Assembly: GCF_001612635.1 (NCBI RefSeq)
Contig: NZ_BDAV01000009.1
Span: 1 to 64,000, forward strand
DNA length: 64,000 bases
Source of the DNA: Nocardia africana NBRC 100379
GTDB lineage: Bacteria > Actinomycetota > Actinomycetes > Mycobacteriales > Mycobacteriaceae
Direction: 5' to 3'
The notes beneath the pieces were generated by a model. The model was given only the letters and a program-made list of their open reading frames with translations, was not told the origin of the DNA and did no database searches. A program made the translations under genes and the position numbers. Positions 51,354 to 61,063 of the stretch are shown here, piece by piece; the first letter of the stretch is position 1, and each line of letters begins with the position of its first letter.

Positions 51354-53048
51354 ATGAAGCGGCTCGCACCGGCCGGGCTGGTGCGCTCGTTCGGCCGGAG
51401 GCTCGGCCGGCCGGCACCGCGAGATGTGCTGGCCGGCCTCGTTACCGGTCTCTTCTCCATTCCGGAGGGTATGGCCTACGCCAGTATCGGCGGGTTCAAT
51501 CCGGTCACCGGTCTGTATTCCGGAATGATTCCCACGCTCGCCGGTTCGGTGCTGACGCGCACGGTGTTGATGGTGACCACGTTGACGAGCGCGATCGCGC
51601 TCTCCTCGCAGAGCGTGCTGACCTCGGCCGGTCTCGACCCGCACGAACCCGGCAATATCGCCATGCTGGTGATTCTCGTCGGTGTGGTGATGGCGGTGCT
51701 CGGGCTCGTCCGGGCCGGTTCGATCATGAGTTTCGTATCGAGCGCGGTGATGACGGGATTTACCACCGGTATAGCCGTGCAGATCGTGGCCGGTGTGCTC
51801 GGTGACGCCACCGGCTACGAACCGCATCGGCACAATACGATCGCCAAGATCGCTGACTCGCTCGCGCACATCGGTTCGTGGCACGGCACGACGGTGGCGG
51901 TGACCGCGGCGACCGTCGCGGTGTGGGCAGTGTGCCGGCTGGTGAAGCCGATGGCATCGCTGGCGACCTTGATCGCGTTGGTCGTGGTGACGGCGGCGGT
52001 GGCGTTGATCGGTGTCGGTGTCGACACCGTGGGAAATATCGCATCGATCCCGAATGCCTTTCCCGCACCGACACTTCCGGCGATGGCGTCGTTACCGGAG
52101 TTGCTGGTGGGCGCGTTCGCTGTGGCGTTGGTGGCGCTCGCCCAGGCGGCAGGGATCTCGAGTGCGGTGCCCAATCCGGACGGGAGCCGGCCGAACGCTT
52201 CCGGTGATTTCGTCGCGCAGGGGGCGGCGAATATCGCCGGTGGATTCTTCGGTGCCTTGCCGACCGGTGGCTCGCTGTCACGAACGGGGGTCGCGGTGTC
52301 TGCGGGGGCGCAGACGCGGTGGGCCGGGATCTTCGCCGGGGTGTGGTTGATCGGGCTCGTCCTCGTTGCCGGATCGGTGGCCGAGATCATTCCGATGGCG
52401 GTGATCGGTGGTCTCGTTCTCGTCATCGGCGTGGAGCTGGTGGCGGGCCGGTGGGGCGATATTCGCTTGGTGATGCGCACCGCGCCGTGGTCGGCGCTGG
52501 CGATGGCGATCACCTTTCTTGCCACGACGCAGCTGCCGTTGCAGAATGCGATCCTGATCGGCGCGGCACTGTCGTTGCTGCTGTATTGCGTGCAGGCGTC
52601 GCGCTTCGCGAAACTCGTTGCGCTGCAACCCTGCGACGACGGGCAATGGCGGATCGTGGACGTTCCCAGCGAATGCCCCAGCGGTGAGGTCACCGTCCTG
52701 CACTACGCGGGCGTCGGCTTGTTCGCCGAGATACCCCGCATCGACGAGTCTTGGCCGTCGGCAAGCAACATGCGAGGCGGGGTGTTGATCCTGAGTCTGC
52801 GCTCGATGCCGGACGTGCCGTCGGCGACGGTGATCCAGGATCTGACCCGGCACGCGGCGACGGTAACGGACAACGGAAGTCTTCTGGTCATCGCGGGCAT
52901 CGACCGGAAATTCACTCGGGTCTTCGACCACAGCGGTCTGACCGACGTGATCGGCCGCGACAACATCTTCGAGGCGACCGATCAGGTTTTCGGCGCCTTG
53001 GACGCCGCGCTCGCCCACGCCCGCGTATGGATCGCGAACCACAAGTAA
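51354..53048 (+). CDS. SulP-family sulfate permease with STAS domain
   Basis: A 564-residue anion transporter. The first 420 residues contain some ten to twelve membrane segments with the SulP start ..[66 protein letters not shown] and the conserved [20 protein letters not shown]. The C-terminal 140 residues are a cytosolic STAS-like domain ([36 protein letters not shown]). ATG 51354 follows GAGGAG at seven bases. It may import sulfate (or export it) and lies between two alkylsulfatases. Confidence 0.9.
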   Translation: MKRLAPAGLVRSFGRRLGRPAPRDVLAGLVTGLFSIPEGMAYASIGGFNPVTGLYSGMIPTLAGSVLTRTVLMVTTLTSAIALSSQSVLTSAGLDPHEPGNIAMLVILVGVVMAVLGLVRAGSIMSFVSSAVMTGFTTGIAVQIVAGVLGDATGYEPHRHNTIAKIADSLAHIGSWHGTTVAVTAATVAVWAVCRLVKPMASLATLIALVVVTAAVALIGVGVDTVGNIASIPNAFPAPTLPAMASLPELLVGAFAVALVALAQAAGISSAVPNPDGSRPNASGDFVAQGAANIAGGFFGALPTGGSLSRTGVAVSAGAQTRWAGIFAGVWLIGLVLVAGSVAEIIPMAVIGGLVLVIGVELVAGRWGDIRLVMRTAPWSALAMAITFLATTQLPLQNAILIGAALSLLLYCVQASRFAKLVALQPCDDGQWRIVDVPSECPSGEVTVLHYAGVGLFAEIPRIDESWPSASNMRGGVLILSLRSMPDVPSATVIQDLTRHAATVTDNGSLLVIAGIDRKFTRVFDHSGLTDVIGRDNIFEATDQVFGALDAALAHARVWIANHK

Positions 53049-53299
53049 CAGCAGTTCGCAATGCCGGCGGCCAGTTCAGAATTCGCAAGCCGCCTACCCA
53101 TAGCCGGTGGATCCTATGTGGTGAAGTTGCACTCGCCCAGATGGGGAGCGGCGCGGTGCGCGGCCCCGGCCGGGGCGAGGCAAGTGGCTCATGATCACCG
53201 GCGAGCCGGTCGAAGTCTGGCGCGAAATACGCACTCGCAGAACGCGGTACGCGCCGTCGACGCAGCCGATGCCCGTGGGTGGCGCCCGGGCCGCTCGCG

Positions 53300-53965
53300 T
53301 CAGGCTCCAGCGGATCCGCTGGAGCCCATGTCCGCGGACCCGCTCGAGCCTCCGCCGGAATTGCACCCGCCGACGGTGATTGACTTCGGCACCAGCTGGC
53401 CGTAGGTCTCGGTTTGCGGGCCCAGGTACACGCGATAGCGCAGCGTGTATGTCCCATCGGTGGTGGTGGGCGGGGCCGGGTCGACGGTCCGGAGGTCGAA
53501 CGTGACGGTCGTGGTGAAAGGTGTTGTCAGGGCGGATGGATTGAAGTTCGTGTACGGAGCTTGATAGCGGTCCGCTGCAGGGAAGTCGGCCGGGAGTGCG
53601 CCACGTATGGAGCCGGGCGAATCGTCCGGGCTCGGCGGCGTGTAGCGCGCAACCGGTTTCTTGGCGCCGGGCACGAACCGCCACGGGGACGGCAGCGGGT
53701 CGGGCCAGCCGCTCGGCAGCGGTTCCGCGTCCGGTGGGGCCCAGGGCTGATCCTCCTGGGAGAACCAATAGTCCAGGGTGTACCAGTTGTGAGCGTTGGT
53801 GTAGTTGTCGATCTTGAACGTCACCTGGCATTTTCGATTGTCGGCCGAGGCACTGATATGCACACCCGCACCGGCCGGCGGATCGGCGGCGACGCTCGGC
53901 AACGCGGCGACTGCCGCCCCCACGGCAGCCGCGAGGACGATTCCGAAATGAGCGAGCCGCGCCAT
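53300..53965 (-). CDS. secreted hypothetical protein
   Basis: A 221-residue exported protein from ATG 53965. Signal peptide MARLAHFGIVLAAAVGAAVA then ALPSVAADP (cleavage probably after VAA). The mature domain is beta-rich with a Cys pair (NRKCQVTFKIDNYTNAHNWY and ITVGGCNSGG), aromatic and Pro-rich (SQEDQPWAPPDAEPLPSGWP), and finishes with a Ser/Gly tail. TVTFDLRTVDPAPPTTTDGT and YTLRYRVYLGPQTETYGQLV suggest an immunoglobulin-like fold. Function unknown; it may sit at the cell envelope. Confidence 0.75.
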   Translation of the reverse strand: MARLAHFGIVLAAAVGAAVAALPSVAADPPAGAGVHISASADNRKCQVTFKIDNYTNAHNWYTLDYWFSQEDQPWAPPDAEPLPSGWPDPLPSPWRFVPGAKKPVARYTPPSPDDSPGSIRGALPADFPAADRYQAPYTNFNPSALTTPFTTTVTFDLRTVDPAPPTTTDGTYTLRYRVYLGPQTETYGQLVPKSITVGGCNSGGGSSGSADMGSSGSAGA

Positions 53966-54134
53966 ATGACCTCTCCTCGAAACGATCGGATTACCTTGTC
54001 GTCCGGGACTTTCCCTCGGTGCGAACACGGTGTCCTCACCCACCGCGGATGAACGTGATGGGGGTCTTGCTGAGTTCGAGATAGCGAAAGCCCCGGCCGA
54101 CCAACGTGATCGTCGCGAGAATCATCCGCGAGGT

Positions 54135-55421
54135 CTATCGCGCAGCCTTTGGCTGTGGTGCAGGGACGGCGTGCGGCGTGAGCAACATTTCCGGCCGGTT
54201 GGCGACCAGCAGCCACAGCGGCAGGATGGCCACACACAGCACCGGCAGAATTCGAATGTCTCCGATCGTGGTGGCCGCCATGAATAGTGCCAGCCAGCCG
54301 TCGCGCGCCACGACCAGCACGGCGCCGAGCACTCCCGCGGAGACGGCGACGGCTGATGGGATCGCCGAGATCATGCTGTGCGCTACGAGGCCGGCGCCGA
54401 CCCCGATGAAGACGGCGGGGAAAATGCGTCCGCCGCGAAATCCGCAGCTGGCCGCGATCAACAGCGCGGCGAGTTTGACGACCGTAACCAGTAGCAGATG
54501 GGAGGTGGACATGTCGCCCGAGTCGTCGGTCAACTGCTTCATCTCGTCGAGGCCCTTGAACAAGGTGATCCGGCCGCCGAGTGCGCCGAGGAGTCCGAGC
54601 AGCACGCCGCCGAGCGTGATGGCGAGTAATGGATTCCGAAGCCGGTGGAAGAATCCGTGTACTACGGGGAATGCGTAGACCGCCGCCAGGCACAGCAGAG
54701 CCGTGGCGAGAGCGATGACCACGGCGCTGACCAGATCTACCAGCGCGGGTTCGGAGTACGGCGGCACGCTCACCGCGAAGACGGGTGCGCCGAACGCGGT
54801 CATGGTCAGCGCCCCCGATGCGGCGGCCACGAGTGGTGCGAAGAGTTTGTCCCAGACCCGCCCGCCGGGTGTGGTGGCGGCGATCTCGGTGAACAGCAAT
54901 GCCGCAGCGACCGGGGTCCCGAACATCGCCCCGATGGTGGCGGCCGCGGCCAACGCCACCGCCATCTCGACCGGGACGCTGCGCCATACTCGGCTGAAGA
55001 CCCATACGGTCAGGGCGGTGTTGATTGCGATGATCGGATTCTCCGGCCCGAGACTGACGCCTCCGGCCAGGCCGATCACGATGGCCAGCGTCAGACTCGG
55101 GAGCACCGACAACCGCAGGGGTTCGGCGACCAGGCCGGTCGTCGCGGGGTCCGGTCCCGCGTGTCCGGGCACCTTCCACACCACCAGGCCGACTGCTACG
55201 CCGACCGCGGTCAGCATCGCCATTGTCCACCACCTGGAGTCGTCGGCGACGCCGAGTCCCTGGGGCAGGTCCGTCCACAGGAGGTCTTGTAGGCGGTTGG
55301 CCGCGACGCTGAGCGCGATCAGGGTGACCGCGCAGCCGATTCCGGCGAGCATCGCCGGCACCGCCAAGGCGGCAAGTCTCGAAGCCGGGGGGTTGGTCGA
55401 TTCTGGTGCGGGCGAGCTCAT
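54135..55421 (-). CDS. ClC-type ion channel/transporter (YfeO-like)
   Basis: A 428-residue membrane protein with about ten hydrophobic segments. Chloride-channel signatures: GLAGGVSLGPENPIIAINTA (GxxxGPExP anion-site loop) and AASCGFRGGRIFPAVFIGVG (GxFxP-type loop). MFGTPVAAALLFTEIAATTP corresponds to the FN helix region that contains the gating/proton Glu in ClC antiporters. It probably moves chloride, or another small anion, across the membrane. Divergent from the second SulP gene (164 bp between starts), so the two anion carriers may share control. Confidence 0.85.
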   Translation of the reverse strand: MSSPAPESTNPPASRLAALAVPAMLAGIGCAVTLIALSVAANRLQDLLWTDLPQGLGVADDSRWWTMAMLTAVGVAVGLVVWKVPGHAGPDPATTGLVAEPLRLSVLPSLTLAIVIGLAGGVSLGPENPIIAINTALTVWVFSRVWRSVPVEMAVALAAAATIGAMFGTPVAAALLFTEIAATTPGGRVWDKLFAPLVAAASGALTMTAFGAPVFAVSVPPYSEPALVDLVSAVVIALATALLCLAAVYAFPVVHGFFHRLRNPLLAITLGGVLLGLLGALGGRITLFKGLDEMKQLTDDSGDMSTSHLLLVTVVKLAALLIAASCGFRGGRIFPAVFIGVGAGLVAHSMISAIPSAVAVSAGVLGAVLVVARDGWLALFMAATTIGDIRILPVLCVAILPLWLLVANRPEMLLTPHAVPAPQPKAAR

Positions 55422-55585
55422 TGGTCCAGCGTGAGGGCGGTGGGTTCGTGCTTCCTCGCCCTTCGAGGGTGATTTGGCCCTGATTCGCGCAACGGGCGCC
55501 CCGCGCGGTGATACATAGATCCGAGCAGGCGCGGTTTGACCGCGCCGCGCGGCCGCGTGTTCGACTCTTGCTGAAAGGGGGTCGC

Positions 55586-57247
55586 ATGGAATCGCTTCGG
55601 TTGTTCGGGTCGGTCTCGATCGCGTCGTTGCGTGACTACGGGCGGCATGGGCTGCGTGACGATTCCGTTGCAGCGCTTGTGGTTTGGGCTTCGCTTGTTC
55701 CAGCGGCGCTCGCCTTTGCCGCAGTAGCCGGCGTGCCGGGGTGGGTCGGTCTGGTCAGCGTGGTTCCGGGTCTCGCCTTGTACGCCCTCTTCGGTGGCTC
55801 GAATCAGCTCGTGATGAGCCCTGTGGCTCTTATCGCAGTCATATCAGCTGCCATCGTCGGGCCGCGAGCTGGAGGCGATGGATTTCGCTATCTCGCCATG
55901 ACCTCTGCCCTCGCGATGCTTGTCGGCGTGCTGCTTTCACTGGTGGCAGTTCTTCGATGGAGCTTCATTGCCACATTCGTCCCGGAATCCGTTTTGTTGG
56001 GTTTGTCGGTCGGGCTCGGGATCGCGATTTGTATCGGTCAGCTCCCCGCGCTACTGGGAATGGAGCAGCCTACCGACGGAAACAGCCTGCAGCAGGTGCG
56101 GCGGGTCCTGTCGCATCTGAGTGAGATAGACACTGGAGCCGCGCTGATTGGCGGTCTCGGTCTCGTCGTGATGATCTGCGTCCGACGGTGGGTGCCTGTT
56201 GTCCCCAGCGCGCTGCTTGCCGTATTGATCGGTGTGGGATGCGGCCATCTATTCGGAATCGGCATCGGTAACCCGGACCCCTTCGCGGCCATCCCGGGCA
56301 AGGCCCTGCGGATCGGTCCACCGTCTGTCGGGCTTCACGACTACGCAGACATGCTCGTCCCCGCGATCGGACTGGCTCTGGTCAGTCTCGCCTCGACTTT
56401 TCGGTCTCCGACACCTGGCGACGCCGCACCGAAGGTCTCGAGCAATCGTGAGGTGGTTGCACTCGCCGCCGCCAATCTCGGGTCCGGACTGATTTCCGGA
56501 ATGATCGTCAGTGGCACAACGGCATCGGTGATCTGCGGGCGCCGGACTCATTTCTCGACCCGCATCGGTGGACTATTCGTGGCGGTGTCGACAGTTTTCG
56601 CATTGCCTTTCGCCTCTCCGATCCTCACCGCTTTGCCCCGAACGGTTCCGGCTGCCATCGCGGTGGTTCTCGTCGGCGCGCTCATCGGCCCGGCAGCCCT
56701 TCGCCTGTTCCGCGCCCGCCCATTCGACAGTGATCACGCTGATCGCAGGATCGCCTGGATCGAATTCGCGGCTGCGGTCGTCGTTGGGACAGTGACCGTT
56801 GCGCTCGGTGTCCTTGCAGGTCTGGTGGCGACCGTCGGCCTATCCGCGCTGTTGCTACTGGTGGGATCTGCCCACCCCAATGTCGTCCGAGTGCCGGCAG
56901 AACGGGCGACCGACCCGATCCCTTTCGCTCCCGCAGGGCCGGGCATCACGGTGGCGCGGCTCGCTTCCCCCTTGCACTTCGCAAACGCCGAATTCGTTCG
57001 CGACCGCATCATGGCGATCTGCTCCGTAGCCGAGCCACGCATCGTGGTGCTCGACGCCATGGCAACTGGCAGCGTCGATGTCTCGGCAGCGCAGATGTTG
57101 ACCGGCCTCCACACCGAACTCGCCTCGGCCGGAATTCAACTGCGAATTGCGCATCCGGAAGGTTCGGTGCGTTCTGCGCTCGACGAGTGGAGTTTCACCA
57201 GCGAAACACTGCGCGTGTACGCATCGCTCGAGGAAGCGCTGAGCTAA
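55586..57247 (+). CDS. SulP-family permease with STAS domain (second copy)
   Basis: A 553-residue SulP transporter diverged from the one at 51354: DDSVAALVVWASLVPAALAF AAVAGVPG in place of the usual start, ALFGGSNQLVMSPVALIAVI (the canonical GSSxxxxxGPxA box variant), RWSFIATFVPESVLLGLSVG, LGSGLISGMIVSGTTASVIC. The C-terminal STAS domain is well formed: ITVARLASPLHFANAEFVRD, IVVLDAMATGSVDVSAAQML, LRIAHPEGSVRSALDEWSF. ATG 55586 has AAAGGGGG upstream. It ends 182 bp before the second alkylsulfatase, in the same direction. Confidence 0.9.
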   Translation: MESLRLFGSVSIASLRDYGRHGLRDDSVAALVVWASLVPAALAFAAVAGVPGWVGLVSVVPGLALYALFGGSNQLVMSPVALIAVISAAIVGPRAGGDGFRYLAMTSALAMLVGVLLSLVAVLRWSFIATFVPESVLLGLSVGLGIAICIGQLPALLGMEQPTDGNSLQQVRRVLSHLSEIDTGAALIGGLGLVVMICVRRWVPVVPSALLAVLIGVGCGHLFGIGIGNPDPFAAIPGKALRIGPPSVGLHDYADMLVPAIGLALVSLASTFRSPTPGDAAPKVSSNREVVALAAANLGSGLISGMIVSGTTASVICGRRTHFSTRIGGLFVAVSTVFALPFASPILTALPRTVPAAIAVVLVGALIGPAALRLFRARPFDSDHADRRIAWIEFAAAVVVGTVTVALGVLAGLVATVGLSALLLLVGSAHPNVVRVPAERATDPIPFAPAGPGITVARLASPLHFANAEFVRDRIMAICSVAEPRIVVLDAMATGSVDVSAAQMLTGLHTELASAGIQLRIAHPEGSVRSALDEWSFTSETLRVYASLEEALS

Positions 57248-57428
57248 CCCCGGGGGCATACGGGCGAGGGAGATGCCGCAGCCGGGCACAGCACGCTCGC
57301 AGACGGGCGGAGCAGCCGAAGGTGCTTGCGTGTTCGATTTCATCCGCGGCGGGTGATGCGATTGTAGGCCACCCCTGCGACGCTCGATGTCTGGCTTGTT
57401 CGGGTCCATTTCGATCGTGGAGGTTCAC

Positions 57429-59228
57429 ATGCCAACAGATTTCGCCGACCGGACCGACTTCGAGAACTCCGCGAAGGGACTGATCGCGACACTGGACCCG
57501 TGCATTGTCGAGGCGGCCGACGGGCGAGTCGTCTGGGATATCGACGCCTACCGATTCCTCGACGCGGACGGCGCCGACACGGTGGATCCGAGTCTGTGGC
57601 GCCAGAGTCAACTCACTGCGAAACATGGGTTGTTCCAGGTGACCGAAGGGATCTATCAGGTCCGCGGCCTCGACTTGTCGAATATGACCCTGGTCGAATC
57701 GGACAACGGCGTCATCGTCATCGACCCTTTGATCAGCTCCGAGACCGCCGCGGCCGCGCTGGCGCTGTATCGGCAGCATCGGGGCAACAAGGCGGTGACC
57801 GCAGTGATCTACACCCATCCGCATATCGACCACTACGGCGGAGTGCTCGGCACGGTCGAACATGACACCACTGTTCCGATCGTGGCGCCGGCGCACTTCA
57901 TGGAGCATGCGGTCTCGGAAAACGTCTACGCCGGCACCGCGATGCTGCGGCGCGGCGTCTACTACTCCGGTGGCGAACTGCCCAAGGGCCCGATAGGGCG
58001 AGTCGGCATGGGCCTCGGCTCCGCAGCCTCCACCGGAACGGTCGGATTGCTCGCACCCACACTGGAAATCACCGAGACCGGGCAGGAAGAGGTCATCGAC
58101 GGGGTCCGAATCGCCTTTCAGATGACACCGGGAACCGAAGCGCCGGCGGAGATGAATTTTCTGTTTCCCGATCATCGGGCGCTGTGCCTGGCGGAGAACG
58201 TCACTCATAATCTGCACAATCTGCTGACCCTGCGCGGGGCACAGGTTCGCGATGCGCGGAACTGGTCGCGCTACATCGCCGAGGCCATCGAGATGTTCGC
58301 CGACCGCGCCGATGTCATTTTCGCCTCGCACCATTGGCCGACATGGGGCAAAGACGCCATCGTCGCATTCCTCACCGAACAGCGCGACATGTACGCATAC
58401 CTGCACGACCAAACCCTGCGGCTGCTCAATCAGGGCTACACCGGCATCGAGATCGCCGAACACATGGAATTGCCACCGCAGTTGGATGCGAAGTGGCACA
58501 CCCACGGCTATTACGGGTCGGTCAGCCACGGCGTCAAAGCCATCTATCAGCGTTACCTCGGCTGGTACGACGGCAACCCCGCGCATCTGTGGCAGCATCC
58601 GCCGGAGCAACAGGCCAAGCGCTACGTCGAGCTCCTCGGCGGCGTGGAGGCCACCGTCGCGAAGGTCCGTGAGTATGCCGGCAACGGCGATCTCCGCTTC
58701 GCCGCCGAACTCGGCAGCCATGCCGTATTCGCCGCCCCCGACAACTCCGATGCGCGGCAGGCGCTGGCCGATGTCCTGGAACGGCTCGGGTACGGTTCCG
58801 AGAACGCGACCTGGCGCAACTGCTTCCTCGTCGGAGCACACGAGTTGCGTAACGGCAACTTCCATACGCCGATCGAACAGGGCAGCGGTCTCGCACCGGC
58901 CATGAGTGTCACCCAGCTGTTCGACACGATCTCCCTTCGCATAGTCGGGCCCAAGGCGTGGGACGACAAGCTTTCGATCAATTGGGCTTTCACCGATACC
59001 GGCGAGCGATACCGGATGGAACTCAGCAACGGGGCTCTGGTCCATCATCGAACCGACAAGAAGGTCGACGCCGACCTGGAGGTCACCTTGACCAAGGTCG
59101 AACTGTTGAAACTCATCGCGACCGGATCACTGGAGGAGATCGAGGCCCGCGGCGACACCTCCGTGTGGTCCCGGTTACTCGCGTGCACCGATGCCGTGGA
59201 TACGGATTTCAATATCGTCACCCCCTGA
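57429..59228 (+). CDS. alkyl/aryl-sulfatase, metallo-beta-lactamase fold (SdsA1 type)
   Basis: A 599-residue alkylsulfatase close to the SdsA1/BDS1 pattern: LWRQSQLTAKHGLFQVTEGI YQVRGLDLSNMTLVES, HxHxDH as THPHIDHYGG (H130, H132, D134, H135), ALCLAENVTHNLHNLLTLRG (Glu/His ligands), ASHHWPTWGKDAIVAFL, PPQLDAKWHTHGYYGSVSHG, then a helical dimerisation part and a C-terminal SCP2-like lipid-binding domain (INWAFTDTGERYRMELSNGA). No signal peptide is obvious. It is more canonical than the copy at 48576. Probably liberates sulfate and an alcohol from alkyl sulfates for sulfur or carbon supply. Confidence 0.92.
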   Translation: MPTDFADRTDFENSAKGLIATLDPCIVEAADGRVVWDIDAYRFLDADGADTVDPSLWRQSQLTAKHGLFQVTEGIYQVRGLDLSNMTLVESDNGVIVIDPLISSETAAAALALYRQHRGNKAVTAVIYTHPHIDHYGGVLGTVEHDTTVPIVAPAHFMEHAVSENVYAGTAMLRRGVYYSGGELPKGPIGRVGMGLGSAASTGTVGLLAPTLEITETGQEEVIDGVRIAFQMTPGTEAPAEMNFLFPDHRALCLAENVTHNLHNLLTLRGAQVRDARNWSRYIAEAIEMFADRADVIFASHHWPTWGKDAIVAFLTEQRDMYAYLHDQTLRLLNQGYTGIEIAEHMELPPQLDAKWHTHGYYGSVSHGVKAIYQRYLGWYDGNPAHLWQHPPEQQAKRYVELLGGVEATVAKVREYAGNGDLRFAAELGSHAVFAAPDNSDARQALADVLERLGYGSENATWRNCFLVGAHELRNGNFHTPIEQGSGLAPAMSVTQLFDTISLRIVGPKAWDDKLSINWAFTDTGERYRMELSNGALVHHRTDKKVDADLEVTLTKVELLKLIATGSLEEIEARGDTSVWSRLLACTDAVDTDFNIVTP

Positions 59229-59445
59229 AACACTGCCGGCGCCGAGCTTGGTCGATTTGCCGTCAGGGTGGAGCGCGCGTTACCAGTGCCGCGGCAACGT
59301 GGTCGAGGGGTTCGGTGGTGCCTTCGGCCTGACGCAGGATGAGTGCGCCTTCGGGCCCCGCTCGACCTGGTCGCCGACTGGGGACTGCAGATTTACCGCT
59401 CGTCAAATGGAGGCTTAATGAGCAGAGCATGCTGTCACAGCCTAT

Positions 59446-59667
59446 TTATCGATCCGCATCCCCGTTTCGCATACCGTCCAGCCAGGTCCGCAAATTCTTA
59501 TAATGCCTGGTCAGGGCTTTCTTGGGTTCTGACCTTTCGTCGTCCCTGAGTTGGCTTTTGGCTCGTATAGTCCTCTGATCTGCGGAAATGTCGTTGTTTC
59601 CTGATTCGAACTCAGCTGGGTCCCGTGACTGTTGGGGCTGCTGGGACGGGAGTGATATTAGGGTCAC
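59446..59667 (-). pseudogene. C-terminal relic of a mobile-element gene
   Basis: The minus strand reads RTIRAKSQLRDDERSEPKKA, LTRHYKNLRTWLDGMRNGDA and stop: a natural basic C-terminus without a convincing start. The DNA of its last 70 bases resembles 60785-60860, inside the excisionase relic, so the two may be partial copies of one element gene in direct orientation. Confidence 0.4.
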
Positions 59668-59760
59668 GGCGGGTGCTTCCCCTCCGGGCGCGGGGGCAGA
59701 AACGAGTGAGCCTGACTCAGGCGGGCGGTGGTGGCAGGAAAGTGCTGCCGGGCCTGCTGT

Positions 59761-59811
59761 TCGCTGGGCTCATGACCCAGAGGTCGCAGGTTCAAATACT
59801 GTCCCCGCTAC
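59761..59811 (+). other. 3' half of an initiator tRNA-Met gene (attachment-site-like fragment)
   Basis: TCGCTGGGCTCATGACCCAG (anticodon arm with CAT), then AGGTCGCAGGTTCAAAT and CTGTCCCCGCTAC match the 3' part of actinobacterial tRNA-fMet, with substitutions in the anticodon loop (CATGA for CATAA) and the T-loop side (AATAC). The 5' half (acceptor strand, D-arm) is absent upstream, so it is not a functional tRNA. Such 3' ends are copied when an integrative element inserts at a tRNA. Confidence 0.7.
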
Positions 59812-59815
59812 AAAC

Positions 59816-59860
59816 GAGGGCGGTCCTGACCAGCAGGTTTCAGGACCGCCCTCAATTTTT
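59816..59860 (+). terminator. strong rho-independent terminator
   Basis: A perfect 14-bp stem, GAGGGCGGTCCTGA with TCAGGACCGCCCTC, a 10-base loop, and AATTTTT directly after. It lies five bases beyond the tRNA fragment and would stop rightward transcription. Confidence 0.85.
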
Positions 59861-60109
59861 GTCGAGGTTCTCGGCAACGGATTTGGCATCATCGGCGAAT
59901 CGTCGCTGCCTGTCAGCGTCCAAGGGTAGTGAAATGCGTTGCACCAGCTGATATTCAGCGGAGGTCACGGGACGGATGGGACTGCGATCGCTGGGGTGCG
60001 GCCCAAGCAGATCACACACCCGGTTGTCGACCGACCCCAGCAGCCCGGTCCGGGGGAGTGGTCGGGGCACAAGAGGTGTTCCTGCCCTTCACACGTCCGT
60101 AGTCGGAGC

Positions 60110-60236
60110 GAGACTCAGCTTTTGATCCAGTCGATGGCGTCGGTGTTCCCGTTGCCGCGGTTGGCACCGATGATGAGGCCGCCGGCCAATCCGAGAATGC
60201 TGACCAGTACCGCGAAGAACTGGGTGTACCAGCGCG
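60110..60236 (-). pseudogene. C-terminal relic of a small membrane protein
   Basis: The minus strand reads RPRWYTQFFAVLVSILGLAG then GLIIGANRGNGNTDAIDWIK and stop: one clear membrane helix and a natural end, but no start codon before an in-frame stop upstream. Confidence 0.4.
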
Positions 60237-60409
60237 GCCGATCAGGTCGGGCAGGTCGTTGCGCGCGGGCCTAGCACCCACCACGACCATTCCCGCGACC
60301 CGCGCTCATCCACCTTTCCGTACCGGCAAAGCGAGAAACGCACAGTTGGTCGGCGACCTCATCTCGGCGCAATTGGCCGAGCTGGGATGGCGGGAGGTCC
60401 GCGCCGCGA

Positions 60410-60790
60410 CGGACTGATTGTTCATCGCTTCCGGTATCGCCGGCGTCATCGGGGCGATCGTGGCGGCGGTCAACCAGGTGAGGTAGAGGTTTTCGAGGTG
60501 GTCGATGTCGGCGTCGGTGAGGGGTTTGGTGTCGGCGGGTGACGTCTTCTCGGGTGAGCAGGTTCAAGATGGCGGTTTTGGAGATGTTCGTATCAGGCAG
60601 CGAGTTCGAGCGTTGTTGCGCCGTCGCGGTAAGCCTCGACGAGTTCGTCGATGGTGTGGCGAGGGAGTCGTCGTTGGATGCTCCGGGCTGGCTTGCGCTG
60701 CGCCGGTGTGGCTGATTTCCGCTGCCGTCGCCTGGGTTCGGGGTTGTCGGATTCGATTCTGGCGGTAAGCTTTTCGAGCTTCCGCAGGCC
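60410..60790 (-). pseudogene. recombinase C-terminal/HTH relic
   Basis: RRDGLRKLEKLTARIESDNP leads to SIQRRLPRHTIDELVEAYRD and GATTLELAA, then in another frame NISKTAILNLLTREDVTRR and in a third KPLTDADIDHLENLYLTWL. This is the C-terminal helical and HTH region that follows the zinc ribbon of large serine recombinases, or a separate protein of that type. Three frames are needed to read it. Confidence 0.55.
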
Positions 60791-60819
60791 ATCCCGTCTC
60801 GCGTAACGTCCAGCCAGGT

Positions 60820-61063
60820 CCACTTTGTTTGTGTAGGTCAGTCGTGGCTTTGTCGATGTCTTCCACGGCGATGCGGACCTGACGCGAAATCTGTATGCGT
60901 GTAGCTGTCTGTCGGCGGTCATTCGATGGATGGTGTCTCGGCAGACGCTGGCGCGTTGAGCCGCTTCAGCGATGGAGACATGAGCGCTCAGCCGGCCGTG
61001 CTCGACGCACGACCCTCGAACGGCTGAACGATCCTGCTCAGTGGGGGTTGTCGATGCCGTCAT
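60820..61063 (-). pseudogene. excisionase-type HTH gene, frameshifted
   Basis: From ATG 61063 it reads ..EHGRLSAHVSIAEAAQRASV, CRDTIHRMTADRQLHAYRF and, after a shift near 60880, QVRIAVEDIDKATTDLHKQ. S(I/V)xEAAxxxxVSxxTIxRxIxxGxLxAxRxGRxxRIxxxDID is the helix-winged pattern of excisionase-family (MerR-like) DNA-binding proteins that direct integrative-element excision. Next to a tRNA fragment it marks an old integration site. Its first codons overlap the end of the NTF2-like gene. Confidence 0.65.

Noticed and set aside
53414..54052. Plus-strand frame across 53.4-54.0 kb
   Set aside because: Antisense to a secreted protein with a clear signal peptide; no family features.
59761..59811. A complete tRNA gene
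   Set aside because: Only the anticodon-to-3' half is present. I found no acceptor 5' strand or D-arm upstream, so I list it as a fragment.
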